Source of the DNA: Novosphingobium endophyticum
Lineage (GTDB): Bacteria > Pseudomonadota > Alphaproteobacteria > Sphingomonadales > Sphingomonadaceae
NCBI RefSeq assembly: GCF_014640675.1
Contig: NZ_BMHK01000014.1
Span: forward strand, 47,165-111,164
Direction of reading: 5' to 3'
Length of the DNA: 64,000 nt
In this document: positions 1-8,856 of the stretch, piece by piece
How the letters are laid out: every line of letters begins with the position of its first letter
Numbering within the stretch: the stretch's first letter is position 1
The notes under the pieces: generated by a model
The model's database searches: none
What the model saw: only the letters and a program-made list of their open reading frames with translations
What the model was told of the DNA's origin: nothing
Program-made: the position numbers and the translations under genes

Positions 1-589
1 TCTGCAGCTTCTTGAAGAATTCGATCGAGCCGCGCCCGCTGATGCCCGCTTCCGAGAGGTACTTGGCGCCGGCGGCGTCGGCCGAGGCCTCCTGCGAACG
101 GTTGTAGGCGAGGTACTTGCCCATGGCGGCCTGCTGGCCGGCCATGATCACGCCCATCGCCGCTTCGCCGCCGCCGGCCGCCGCCGCGGCAGCGCCGAGC
201 AGCAGCGAAAGCAGCGAGATGTTGGTGGCGCTCCGGCTGCCGAGATTGAGGACGGCGTGGCCGCCCGTAACGTGGCCGAGCTCGTGCGCGATCACGCCCT
301 GGACTTCGCCGGCGGTCTCGGCCTCGTTGATCAGGCCGCTGTTGAGATAGACCGCCTGGCCTCCGGCAACGAAGGCATTCACGGAAGGGTCGTTGATCAG
401 CACGATGTCGACGTTCGCCGGATCGAGGCCGGAAGCCCTTACCAGCGGCGTGGCCATGTCCCTGAACAGCGCCTCGGTTTCGGCATCGCGCAGGATCGAC
501 TGGGCCACCGCGGGCGCCGCCATCCACCCGAGCAGGGCAAGAAAAGCCAGGAATTTTGCAAAGGGAGCGGCAATTCGCACGAAGGGCAT
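1..589 (-). CDS. M48 family metalloprotease (BepA-like), C-terminus cut by window edge
   Basis: A zinc metalloprotease exported to the periplasm, probably for outer-membrane protein quality control as in BepA/YfgC. Only the first 196 residues are present. Residues 1-30 form a signal peptide ending in AVAQ. The HELGH zinc motif is at about 102-106, and EASAD near 168 supplies the third ligand. An Ala/Gly-rich hydrophobic stretch (about 125-152) lies between them. The ATG at 589 follows an AAGAGAGA ribosome-binding site. Any TPR region lies outside the window. The M48 call is firm; the BepA role is inferred from family. Confidence 0.9.
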   Translation of the reverse strand, partial: MPFVRIAAPFAKFLAFLALLGWMAAPAVAQSILRDAETEALFRDMATPLVRASGLDPANVDIVLINDPSVNAFVAGGQAVYLNSGLINEAETAGEVQGVIAHELGHVTGGHAVLNLGSRSATNISLLSLLLGAAAAAAGGGEAAMGVIMAGQQAAMGKYLAYNRSQEASADAAGAKYLSEAGISGRGSIEFFKKLQ

Positions 590-724
590 CGTCTCTCTTG
601 GAGCCTTTCGGCCTGAACAGGCGCTTAAGCGCCCGGGGAAGGGCGGTTCAGCGCACTTCCGCGAGTCTAGCGATGCAGCGCGATGTTTCCAAGAGAGACG
701 ACGAAATGTCCGTGCCGCGCGGCG

Positions 725-2089
725 TCAGTCCAGCAGATGACGCGCGGCGCGATCAAGCAGCGCCTGATCGTCGGCCACTTCGCCCAGCAGCACGACTTCG
801 CCCGACTCCAGCCGGCGCGCGACGAGGACGGTGAACTCGCTGTCTCTGGCGACATCCTCAATCGGCTTGGGCGAGAGGTCGCGCAGACCCGACACCAGGC
901 GTTCATGCCGCGAGAGAAGCTTTGCGTCCCTCCCGCTTTCCGCCCGGCGAAGACGGCGCTCTTCCCTGACCAGCCCCTTGAGCCCGCCCGGCGCTTCGGC
1001 GAGAAAGGCCGCCAGCGCGCCGCATTCCAGCCCCTGCCGCTGCCCGTGAGCAATTACGGTGGCGAATTCGGTGAGCCGGGTCTTGTCGTAGTCGGCACCG
1101 AAGACCAGCTTGACCAACGGAATCAGCGGGGCGCGATCCTGAACCTTGAGCCCGGCGTCCGCGACCAGTTCGGCGAATTCGTCCGGCGCTTCGGCGGCGG
1201 CCAGCGCGAAGTCGTACGCGCGGCCGATCGCGGAATAGAGGGCCTGGCGCGAGCGTTCCTCGCTGCTGCGCGCGGCAAGCGCCAGCTCGCGCGCCGAAGC
1301 CAGCCAGTCGCCCAGGCCCATGAGCCCAGCGGACGAAGGCAGCGGCGCATCGTCGGAATGTTCCTCGACGATTTCATAGCCGTCGAGAGGCAGGTCCATC
1401 TCCTCCGGCCCTTCCAACGGCTCCACCATTCCCCGCACGACGGGGCCGTCCGCCCAGTCCGTCAAAGGCATCGAGGCACGCAGCATGGCCGGGCGCGCCT
1501 CGACCGCTTCGTCGATCTGTCTCATCAGCGAATCGGTACTCGACTGGTCGGCGAGCTCCTTCCAGTTGATGACACCGTAGATATGGTCGATGGCCGCGTC
1601 ATCGCGGGAGAAGGGCAGCAGGATGCCGCGATAGAGAATCGTCACCCCGCGCTGGTTGACGAATTCCGCCTCGAACCCGATCGGCGCCTGGTTGGCGATG
1701 ATCTGCATGTAATGGTCGGTGATGCGGGTGAGCAGCGACCGGCTGGGAACCTCGCTGAGCGACCGAATCGCGCCGGTAACGTCGCATTCCGCGGAAAGCT
1801 CGGCTCCAAGGTAGGCAATCCGGGGGTCGTCGACGCCACCCGTGAAATCCAGCAATACGCTATGGGGGCCGAAATCCCCGAGTTCCTCCGGGTGGAGATC
1901 GGCGACGACCGGAAAACTGCGGTTGCCGAGCAGACTGGCCCAGAAATTGTAGGCGCGCACCTGCATGCGGCGCTCGTCCTTGCCGGCCACGGCCTCGGGC
2001 GGCTGCCTGCTGCTGCTGGCGTCGTCCATGCGGGAAAGGTCATCGTCGGACCTGTCCTCTCCGGAAAATGGGCCGCGCATAGTGTCCAT
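725..2089 (-). CDS. PAS domain-containing protein (PAS_5-like)
   Basis: A cytoplasmic protein of about 454 residues with no membrane segment. Roughly residues 40-200 resemble the alphaproteobacterial PAS_5 family (pattern LHPEELGDFGPHSVLLDF, then YGVINWKEL). The C-terminal half is helical, acidic and Ala-rich, without a kinase, HTH or GGDEF motif. The output is therefore unknown and it may act as a ligand or redox sensor through partners. I prefer the ATG at 2089 because AGGGA lies 7 bases upstream; an ATG at 2122 would add 11 residues but has no clear ribosome-binding site. Confidence 0.7.
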   Translation of the reverse strand: MDTMRGPFSGEDRSDDDLSRMDDASSSRQPPEAVAGKDERRMQVRAYNFWASLLGNRSFPVVADLHPEELGDFGPHSVLLDFTGGVDDPRIAYLGAELSAECDVTGAIRSLSEVPSRSLLTRITDHYMQIIANQAPIGFEAEFVNQRGVTILYRGILLPFSRDDAAIDHIYGVINWKELADQSSTDSLMRQIDEAVEARPAMLRASMPLTDWADGPVVRGMVEPLEGPEEMDLPLDGYEIVEEHSDDAPLPSSAGLMGLGDWLASARELALAARSSEERSRQALYSAIGRAYDFALAAAEAPDEFAELVADAGLKVQDRAPLIPLVKLVFGADYDKTRLTEFATVIAHGQRQGLECGALAAFLAEAPGGLKGLVREERRLRRAESGRDAKLLSRHERLVSGLRDLSPKPIEDVARDSEFTVLVARRLESGEVVLLGEVADDQALLDRAARHLLD

Positions 2090-2213
2090 GTGGAGTCCCT
2101 GAGAAATCGAGCTGGCCTCCATTCTGGCACAACGTGGTAAACCTTTGCTTAAGTTGCGCCCTCACGCGGCCCGGCAGCGAATGACCGTGCTCGTGCCGGC
2201 CCAGGGCCTTCTG

Positions 2214-3101
2214 CTAGTGGACCGGCGGATCGACCGGCGGCACGGCTCCGACGGGCGCCACGGGCTCGCCGCTCTCGCGCGGCGGCAGCGCGTTTTCGGG
2301 GACCTGCCGGATCTGCATGTCGGGCGTCGCGACATGCTCGAGATTGCGTGCCGTGACGTGAATCCGCGCGCCATCGATCACGATCTCGTTGAAGCTCGGC
2401 GGGGTGGAGCGGATGCGCCGGGACAATGTGCCGGCTCCGATCATGCGCAGCGGTCCTGCGGCGGTATCCACCGTCAGATCGAAGGGATCGTGGATGTGCC
2501 CCGAAAGAACCGCGGCAACCCCCCGACCGGCCAGAACCTCCATCGTCCGCGTGCCGTTTATCGTCAGCAGCTTGCCATCGCGCTCGCGGCGTTCGGTCAG
2601 CGGATGATGCGCGGCGATGAGGATGCGCGTGCCCGGCGGATGCGAATCAATGGCATCGAGCGTCTCGTCCAGCGCCCGCTCCGTCACCCAGCCGTTCGAC
2701 CAGGGAAAGCGCTGCCATTGCCCGCGCGTCGTCGTCTTGAGCGGGACGATGGCAAGCCCGGGCAGATCGAGTTGCGCTTCGACCAAGCGCTTGATCCTCG
2801 CGAAGCGTTTGTAGGGGGTCACGAAGCGTTCGATGAGATTGAAATAGGGCAGATCGTGATTGCCCACTTCGACCGTAACCGGAACATCGAGCGCGGAGAT
2901 CCAGGCATTGGCGGCATCGAACTCGCGGTGCCGCGCGCGCATTGTCAGGTCTCCGGTTATGGCAACCGCATGCGGCTTTTCGCGCGTTATGCAGGCTTCG
3001 ACCCAAGACAGCGCGCGGCGATCCTCCAGCCCGAAGTGAATGTCGCTGAGATGGAACAGCTTGATCGGTCCCGAAAACATGTCGGAAACCTTACCGTGCA
3101 T
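2214..3101 (-). CDS. Metallophosphoesterase family protein
   Basis: A calcineurin-like phosphoesterase of 295 residues with the dimetal motifs in order: LSDIHFG near residue 18, TGDLT near 49, GNHD near 81, and late histidines in AAHHPL and LSGHIHD. The family includes CpdA-type cyclic-nucleotide phosphodiesterases and nucleases, and the substrate cannot be read from sequence. Its start overlaps the lipid-kinase gene by 11 bases with GGAGA well placed upstream, so the two are translationally coupled. A Pro-rich tail ends the protein. Confidence 0.85.
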   Translation of the reverse strand: MHGKVSDMFSGPIKLFHLSDIHFGLEDRRALSWVEACITREKPHAVAITGDLTMRARHREFDAANAWISALDVPVTVEVGNHDLPYFNLIERFVTPYKRFARIKRLVEAQLDLPGLAIVPLKTTTRGQWQRFPWSNGWVTERALDETLDAIDSHPPGTRILIAAHHPLTERRERDGKLLTINGTRTMEVLAGRGVAAVLSGHIHDPFDLTVDTAAGPLRMIGAGTLSRRIRSTPPSFNEIVIDGARIHVTARNLEHVATPDMQIRQVPENALPPRESGEPVAPVGAVPPVDPPVH

Positions 3102-3945
3102 TGATCGTCTCCAACAGGTCCACTTCGCACGTCGCTAGGCGGAAGAGTTCCTCTGAAGCCCCGTCGAAGGGTTCGCCGTCGATCAGAAGGCCCATGGGTT
3201 CACCTTCCGGACACACCAGCCGGACCTCAGGGAAACAGCCGAGTTCGTCGTGCGGCCCGGTACGGTAATTGCGGTTGAGCAGCGCAATTCCCTGCCCGGC
3301 GTAGTCGGCAAGTGTCTCGGCATAGTAGCCTTTCAGTTCGAGGCCGGTTTCATGCGGGGTCACCGTGATCGCGGCATAGCCCTCCTCGCGCGCGCAGTCG
3401 ACCTCGGGGCAAATGACCTTGGGCCCGGTCGCGGACCAGGCGATCGCGTCCTTGGTCGCGGTCATCATTTCGAGCACGTTCGAGGTCCGCAGGGCTTCGC
3501 GCACTTCGTTCCAGATCGTGCCGGGACCGGCCAGCACCCCGGTCAGTCCCTCTCCGTGGCGCGACCCGACGACCCCGGGCCGCACCCGGCGTGGCTCCGC
3601 ATTCGCGAGCCTCTCGGCGATCTCCAAAGCCGGGACGTCTCCGTGGAGTCGCTTCGATAGGATATTCATCGTCCCGCCGGGCAGGACCAGCACACCGCCG
3701 TCCCAGCCGTAGACGCCGGTGACAGTACTGTGGACCGTGCCGTCGCCGGCGAAAACGGCGAGGATGTCGATCCGCTCCGAAACCAGTTGGTCGATGCCGG
3801 GCGCATCCTCTTCCGGGAAACGCGTCATGCCCGCGACGTCGTAGCCGGCGCCACGCAGCGCATGCACAAGCTGCTCCAGCGTTTCATCGTCGTTGCTGCC
3901 GCTATCGGGGTTGCTGACGAGCCAGATTTTCCTTGCCTGTGCCAT
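3091..3945 (-). CDS. Diacylglycerol/sphingosine kinase-family lipid kinase
   Basis: A 284-residue protein with the DAGK catalytic fold: an N-terminal NPDSGSNDDE loop for nucleotide, AGDGTVHS near residue 67 (the GDGT signature) and LPGGTMNIL near 90. Homologues phosphorylate diacylglycerol or other lipids. Sphingomonads make glycosphingolipids, so a sphingoid substrate is possible but not shown. It is first in a two-gene unit with the downstream phosphoesterase. Confidence 0.82.
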   Translation of the reverse strand: MAQARKIWLVSNPDSGSNDDETLEQLVHALRGAGYDVAGMTRFPEEDAPGIDQLVSERIDILAVFAGDGTVHSTVTGVYGWDGGVLVLPGGTMNILSKRLHGDVPALEIAERLANAEPRRVRPGVVGSRHGEGLTGVLAGPGTIWNEVREALRTSNVLEMMTATKDAIAWSATGPKVICPEVDCAREEGYAAITVTPHETGLELKGYYAETLADYAGQGIALLNRNYRTGPHDELGCFPEVRLVCPEGEPMGLLIDGEPFDGASEELFRLATCEVDLLETINAR

Positions 3946-3988
3946 GTATCAGAGAACCGGCCGGGCCTCCCCCGGTTCCCGCCTGGTA

Positions 3989-4258
3989 TCAGACCTTACC
4001 GCTGAAAATGAGCCATGCCGAAATCCCGTTAAGCCCCGTGTAGAGCGCATAGAGCCACGCCCACCCCGCAGAGCCGGAAGCGGCCATGACCAACGCGCCC
4101 AGCAGCATGGCGAATTCGACAACCAGGCTGAGCCTGCCACCGAGCGGCCGGAAGAACCACGGGACCTGCGCCAGGATCGGATGCCCGCTTTCGAGCACGG
4201 CCTTGTGTGCGGCGAAGTTCACTACACCAAGGCAGAAGACGACGATAATGCCCAACAT
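3989..4258 (-). CDS. Small hypothetical membrane protein
   Basis: An 89-residue protein with about three hydrophobic helices: residues 1-17, a middle one starting near LSLVVEFAMLLGALVMA, and a C-terminal one. I do not recognise a named family; similar short proteins occur in sphingomonads. It lies 43 bases upstream of the lipid-kinase gene on the same strand and may share its transcript. Function unknown. Confidence 0.6.
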   Translation of the reverse strand: MLGIIVVFCLGVVNFAAHKAVLESGHPILAQVPWFFRPLGGRLSLVVEFAMLLGALVMAASGSAGWAWLYALYTGLNGISAWLIFSGKV

Positions 4259-4357
4259 TGCCCCGCCATTCTACATCGCGGTCCGCGCGCGGGCCAGCGC
4301 GGGATGCGAATTACCGCGCGGCCATCCTCTCGGCGCTGTTGGTCGATTTCTGCCCAT

Positions 4358-4387
4358 GTCGTTCGTCGACCGCGGACGTCGTTCGTC
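4358..4387. repeat. 10-bp direct repeat with 20-bp period upstream of urcA
   Basis: GTCGTTCGTC occurs at 4358-4367 and again at 4378-4387, start to start exactly 20 bases. This is two helical turns, as expected for sites bound on one face of DNA. It lies in the 268-base gap between the divergent membrane-protein gene and urcA. It could be an operator; no known regulator consensus fits. Confidence 0.35.
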
Positions 4388-4526
4388 CGCCTGTCCGCGC
4401 ATTCGTCGAAAGGGAAAGCCCCGCGGTCGAGGCCCGCGTGAACGGTGCCCGCTTCGCGTGCAGAACACACTCATCGAGCCGCACGGAACATCCCCCGCCC
4501 CGGCTCACCCTGAGGAGGAAGATTCG

Positions 4527-4832
4527 ATGTTCAAGAGCACCCCGATCGCCGCCGCCCTGCTGGGCATGGCCCTGACCGCAACCCCCGCCTTCGCGAAGGA
4601 TGTCGAAGTCCGTTACTCCGACCTCAACCTCGCCACCGTCGAAGGGCAGAAGACGCTGGATAAGCGGATCGAGCGCGCCGCCCGGGAAGCCTGCCACTAT
4701 GACGTCAGGGTGACCGGCTCGCGCCTGCCCACGGCCGAATCCAGAGCCTGCTACAACAAGGCGCTGGACAGCGCGAAGACAATGATGGCCAGCAAGATCG
4801 AGGCCGCGCAGGAAGCGCAGCTCGGCGGCTGA
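4527..4832 (+). CDS. UrcA family protein
   Basis: A secreted protein of 101 residues. A signal peptide of about 23 residues ends at TPAFA. The mature part has the UrcA pattern: VRYSDLNL, then a pair of cysteines (EACHYD and RACYNKA) likely to form a disulphide. The family is common in Sphingomonadales and Caulobacterales and its function is unknown. The start has a strong GAGGAGGAA site, and a clear terminator follows 50 bases after the stop, so this is a monocistronic gene. Confidence 0.85.
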   Translation: MFKSTPIAAALLGMALTATPAFAKDVEVRYSDLNLATVEGQKTLDKRIERAAREACHYDVRVTGSRLPTAESRACYNKALDSAKTMMASKIEAAQEAQLGG

Positions 4833-4884
4833 GGCCGACACCCCCACCACGAGGTCCCAAAAAAGAAAAGACCCGAAACAAACT

Positions 4885-4916
4885 CGGCGGGCTTCGCGGC
4901 CCGCCGTTTTCTTTTT
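4885..4916 (+). terminator. Rho-independent terminator of urcA
   Basis: A perfect 8-bp stem (CGGCGGGC / GCCCGCCG) with a 6-base loop is followed directly by TTTTCTTTTT. Confidence 0.88.
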
Positions 4917-5001
4917 CCCGCTTTGGAAGATGGTTTGGAAATGCGCCGCAGGCGCGTTTCGCCGCACCGAAAGTACCCATCCGGGCATTTCCAAACAGTT
5001 C

Positions 5002-5745
5002 TCAGCGCCCCGCCATCTTCTTGACGGCCGGCAGGTAGGTACGGCCGATGCGCAAGGCATCCCCATCCCCGGTTTCGGCGGACCAGACGCCCAGGCCCTC
5101 GTGCCTCAGGCCGGTAACATGGTCGCGGCGAAGGATGGTGCTGCGATGGATACGGATGAAGCGCGCCGGATCGAGCTTCTGTTCAAGGCTGGTGATGGTC
5201 TGGAGCAGGAGATAGCTCTGTCCCGGCACATGGAGCCGCACATAGTCGCGCTCGGCATCGATGCGGTAGACATCGCTCGCCGGAATGCGCACCAGCTCCG
5301 ACCGGTATGGCACCCAGAATTCCTCGAGCCACTTGCTTTCGGTCATGGTGCGCTCCCCGCGCCGCGCCATGACGCGGCCGATCGCGCGTTGCAGCCGGTC
5401 CGGCGCGACGGGCTTCAGCACATAGTCGACGGCATCGAGGTCAAAGGCCTCGACGGCGAATTCATCGTGCGCCGTCACGAAGATCACGGCCGGTGCATCG
5501 GGCTTTCCGCCCAACCTGCGGGCGACGGCAAGGCCATCGGTTTCGGGCATGGTCAGGTCCAGCAACACGACGTCGGGCTTCAGCGCGTCGATCAGGCGCA
5601 GGCCGGCCTCCCCGTCACTCGCGGTGCCGATCACGATAATGCCATCCATCCGCGCGCAGATGACCTGCATGCGCTCGACCGCGAGCGGCTCGTCGTCGAC
5701 GATCAGCGTCCTGAGGGCAGCGCCCCCTCCGGCAATCTCACCCAC
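5002..5745 (-). CDS. LytTR-family response regulator
   Basis: A 247-residue DNA-binding response regulator. The receiver domain (about 12-130) has the acidic pair D17/D18, phospho-acceptor D63 in LLDLTMPETDG, and the conserved Lys in YVLKPVA. The C-terminal LytTR domain (about 145-247) contains IDAERDYVRLH and FIRIHRSTI. The start is taken as the GTG at 5745, which overlaps the kinase stop; a longer frame would run into the kinase gene. It forms a two-component pair with the kinase upstream. Target genes are not visible. Confidence 0.88.
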   Translation of the reverse strand: MGEIAGGGAALRTLIVDDEPLAVERMQVICARMDGIIVIGTASDGEAGLRLIDALKPDVVLLDLTMPETDGLAVARRLGGKPDAPAVIFVTAHDEFAVEAFDLDAVDYVLKPVAPDRLQRAIGRVMARRGERTMTESKWLEEFWVPYRSELVRIPASDVYRIDAERDYVRLHVPGQSYLLLQTITSLEQKLDPARFIRIHRSTILRRDHVTGLRHEGLGVWSAETGDGDALRIGRTYLPAVKKMAGR

Positions 5746-7027
5746 GTCCCAGCTCCAACGGCATTCGCAGAATGGTGGAGAAGCCCCCTTCGGGCTGCTC
5801 ACCGTATGCGAGGCTGGCGGCCTCGCCGTAGCGCGCGCGCAGGCGATCGCGCACGTTGGCCAGACCGATGCCGCAGCCTGGCGCCTTTCCCGTCCCCACA
5901 CCGGGCCCGTCATCGGCGACGCAAACCACCAGTTCGTCTCCTTCCCGGCGGGCCGCGATCGAGATCGTCACTGGCCGCTGCGTGGCGGCGACCGCGTATT
6001 TGACCGAGTTCTCGACAAGCGGCTGGAGGATCATACCCGGCACCATCGCACCGACCACGGCCTCGTCAATATCGATCTTCGTCAGCAAGCGGTTGGGAAA
6101 GCGCACGGCCTCGATCGCGAAGTAGAGCTTCTGCAACTCGATTTCCTCGGCGAGCGGCAGATCGTTCGTCGGGTCACCCGAAAGCGTGTGGCGGTAGAAG
6201 TTCGAAAGCGTCTGAATCATCGCCTCGGCGTCATCCTGCCGCCCGGTCATCACCAGCGCCGACAGCGAATTGAGCGTGTTGAACAGGAAATGCGGATTGA
6301 CCTGATAGCGCAGCGAACGCAGCTCCGCCGCCTCGGCCGCCCGGCGATATTCGCCCTCCCGTCGCTCGGCCGCCCGCGCCTCCTCCGCCTTGGCGAGGGC
6401 GAAGTAGAGCGCCACCCAGGCCAACACCAGGAAGTAGCGCCCGAACGCGGTGTCGGCGATGCCCACCCAGCGCTTGTACTCCTGGCCTTCCGACTTGCCG
6501 GTGTGGATGGTTATCGCGGACTGCCCATCCTCGGTCGTGCCGGGCCGCACTTCCACATCGGCGGCGCCGGGAGGCGCGCCGGTTTCCCCTTCCGCCGGCG
6601 ATCGCGAAAGGTCGGGCAGGTCCACGAGGATATTGCCTGCCTCGTCGCGCCTGATCCGGACATTGCCCGTCTCCACCGTGGCCGAATTCTCATCCTCGGC
6701 CATCTTGGCCATCTCGATATCGGCGAAGATCGTGTCGTTGATCACGCTGAGGACGACGGCAAGCGGCAGCGCGCCGATCAGAACGACAGCAAGACGCACG
6801 CCCGCCGACTTGCGATCCAGCATCTGCAGCAGCGGCCAGACCGCCGCCATCACAAGCATCGAGAGAATGCAGATCGTGAGCCGGCGCGAGACTATCGGCC
6901 AGGCAAAGTCGAAACCGATGACCACGCCGCGCAGGGTGGCGACCAGGAAGTAGCACGCCCACAGCGCCGCGAGCGAGAGCAGGACCAGCCGCGCGGGAAC
7001 CCTCGGTTCGATGGGAACATCCTTCAT
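5738..7027 (-). CDS. LytS-type sensor histidine kinase (His_kinase family)
   Basis: A membrane kinase of 429 residues. Three hydrophobic helices lie between about 13 and 97, followed by a hydrophilic loop of about 90 residues rich in acidic and Pro/Gly residues, then a fourth helix (about 195-213). The cytoplasmic part has the LytS-type phospho-acceptor NPHFLFN (H246), N-box LQPLVENSVKYA and G-boxes VADDGPG and GIGLANVRDRL. The input stimulus is unknown; the loop between helices 3 and 4 is the likely sensor. The stop overlaps the response-regulator start. Confidence 0.87.
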   Translation of the reverse strand: MKDVPIEPRVPARLVLLSLAALWACYFLVATLRGVVIGFDFAWPIVSRRLTICILSMLVMAAVWPLLQMLDRKSAGVRLAVVLIGALPLAVVLSVINDTIFADIEMAKMAEDENSATVETGNVRIRRDEAGNILVDLPDLSRSPAEGETGAPPGAADVEVRPGTTEDGQSAITIHTGKSEGQEYKRWVGIADTAFGRYFLVLAWVALYFALAKAEEARAAERREGEYRRAAEAAELRSLRYQVNPHFLFNTLNSLSALVMTGRQDDAEAMIQTLSNFYRHTLSGDPTNDLPLAEEIELQKLYFAIEAVRFPNRLLTKIDIDEAVVGAMVPGMILQPLVENSVKYAVAATQRPVTISIAARREGDELVVCVADDGPGVGTGKAPGCGIGLANVRDRLRARYGEAASLAYGEQPEGGFSTILRMPLELGRG

Positions 7028-7113
7028 AACCGGTCGGAATAGCGCGAAAGTTCCCGCCCGCGCCAGTTCTTCGGTCGGCGTGAATGCATCGTTCGTCGAA
7101 AGGGCGGCGCGGC

Positions 7114-8637
7114 TTACTCCGCCAGCAGCGATTCCCTGGCGATCTTTTCCTTCCAGACCAGCGGCGCGAGCTGGTGGACGTTCTGCCCTTCCGGGTCGAC
7201 CGCGACGGTCACAGGCATGTCCTCCACGGTGAACTCGTAGATCGCCTCCATGCCCAGATCCTCGAAGCCGACGATTTTCGCCTCCTTGATCGCGCGCGCC
7301 ACGAGATAGGCGGCACCGCCCACCGCCATGAGGTAGGCCGACTTGTGTTTTGCGATGGATTCGGTGGCCGCCGGGCCGCGCTCGGCCTTGCCGACGCAGG
7401 CGAGCAGGCCCTGATCCAGCATCATGTCCATGAACGTGTCCATGCGCGTGGCCGTGGTGGGACCGGCCGGGCCGACCACCTCGTCGCGCACCGGATCGAC
7501 CGGGCCGACGTAATAGATCACGCGGCCCCGGAAATCGACGGGTAGCTCCTCGCCCTTGGCCAGCATGTCCTGGATGCGCTTGTGCGCGGCGTCGCGGCCG
7601 GTGAGCATCCTGCCGTTGAGCAGAAGACGGTCGCCCTGCTTCCAGCTGCGCACCTCCTCGGCCGTCAGCGTGTCGAGATTGACGCGTTTGGCCGCACTGT
7701 CCGGCGCCCAGTGTACTTGAGGCCATTCGTCGAGCCTGGGCTTCTCGAGGAAGCTCGGGCCGGAACCGTCGAGCGCGAAATGCGCGTGGCGGGTAGCGGC
7801 GCAGTTGGGGATCATCGCCACCGGCTTACCCGCGGCGTGGCATGGCCAGTCCATGATCTTGACGTCGAGGATGGTCGAAAGACCGCCCAGCCCCTGCGCG
7901 CCGATGCCGAGCGCATTGACCTTGTCGAAGATCTCGATGCGCAGCGCCTCGACGTCGTCGCGCGGCCCGCGCGCCTTGAGCTGCGCCATGTCGATCGGCT
8001 CCATCAGGGCCTTCTTGGCAAGGTAGACGCAGTGCTCGGCCGTGCCGCCGATGCCGATCCCGAGCATACCCGGCGGACACCAGCCGGCGCCCATCTGCGG
8101 CAGCATCTCGAGCACCCAGTCGACGATCGAATCGCTGGGGTTCATCATCTTGAACTTGGACTTGTTCTCCGACCCGCCGCCCTTGGCCGCGACATCGACC
8201 GAGACTTTGGAGCCGGGCACCATCTCCACGCGCAGCACGCACGGGGTATTGTCCCTGGTGTTGCGGCGCGTGAACGCGGGGTCGGTCAGAACCGAGGCGC
8301 GCAGCTTGTTTTCCGGGTTATTGTAGGCCCGGCGCACGCCTTCATCGACGACTTCCTGGAGGGACTTGTCCGAGTCCAGCCGGCAATTCTGGCCCCATTC
8401 GACGAAGACGTTGACGATGCCGGTGTCCTGGCAGATCGGCCGGTGCCCTTCGGCACACATGCGGCTGTTGGTGAGGATCTGCGCGATGGCGTCCTTCGCC
8501 GCCGGCCCCTGCTCCGCGTCATAGGCCTCACCGAGGGCGCGGATGTAGTCCATCGGGTGATAATAGCTGATGTACTGCAGGGCGTCGGCGACACTCTCGA
8601 TCAGGTCGTCTTCGCGGATTGTCACCAAATCGGCCAT
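7114..8637 (-). CDS. Class I (iron-sulphur) fumarate hydratase
   Basis: Converts fumarate and malate in the TCA cycle, using an oxygen-sensitive [4Fe-4S] cluster. The single 507-residue chain fuses the alpha and beta parts, as in FumA/FumB. Cluster-binding cysteines are visible in ICQDTGIVNVF and GWCPPGMLGIGIGG, with a third likely near MIPNCAATRH. The C-terminal beta domain carries the RGRVIYYVGPVDPV segment. Length is normal for the family. Confidence 0.95.
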   Translation of the reverse strand: MADLVTIREDDLIESVADALQYISYYHPMDYIRALGEAYDAEQGPAAKDAIAQILTNSRMCAEGHRPICQDTGIVNVFVEWGQNCRLDSDKSLQEVVDEGVRRAYNNPENKLRASVLTDPAFTRRNTRDNTPCVLRVEMVPGSKVSVDVAAKGGGSENKSKFKMMNPSDSIVDWVLEMLPQMGAGWCPPGMLGIGIGGTAEHCVYLAKKALMEPIDMAQLKARGPRDDVEALRIEIFDKVNALGIGAQGLGGLSTILDVKIMDWPCHAAGKPVAMIPNCAATRHAHFALDGSGPSFLEKPRLDEWPQVHWAPDSAAKRVNLDTLTAEEVRSWKQGDRLLLNGRMLTGRDAAHKRIQDMLAKGEELPVDFRGRVIYYVGPVDPVRDEVVGPAGPTTATRMDTFMDMMLDQGLLACVGKAERGPAATESIAKHKSAYLMAVGGAAYLVARAIKEAKIVGFEDLGMEAIYEFTVEDMPVTVAVDPEGQNVHQLAPLVWKEKIARESLLAE

Positions 8638-8856
8638 GGAAATGCGCTCCCGGTTACGCGGATACCTTGAATTTCGCTGGCTCCCATAAGACGGGACAAA
8701 GGGATCGTCAAAGCGCCGCGATCAATCGACCGGCGTATTGTCAAAGCGCTTGGCCTGAATGGCACCTTCGCTTAGAAGGCGCCGCACAATTTGCCGAATT
8801 TGCGAGCCATCGATCGTCAGGTCATCGGCCTCGCACGCATGAGGGAACAGTTCGCA

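Noticed and set aside
683..2140. Long open frame on the + strand opposite the PAS gene
   Set aside because: High GC keeps antisense frames open; its translation is Arg/Gly/Pro-rich without motifs, while the opposite strand has a coherent PAS protein and ribosome-binding site. The same applies to many other long antisense frames in the window.
4361..4384. Alphaproteobacterial LexA box (GTTC-N7-GTTC) in the urcA upstream region
   Set aside because: The two GTTC cores are 16 bases apart, not 7, so the spacing does not fit LexA.
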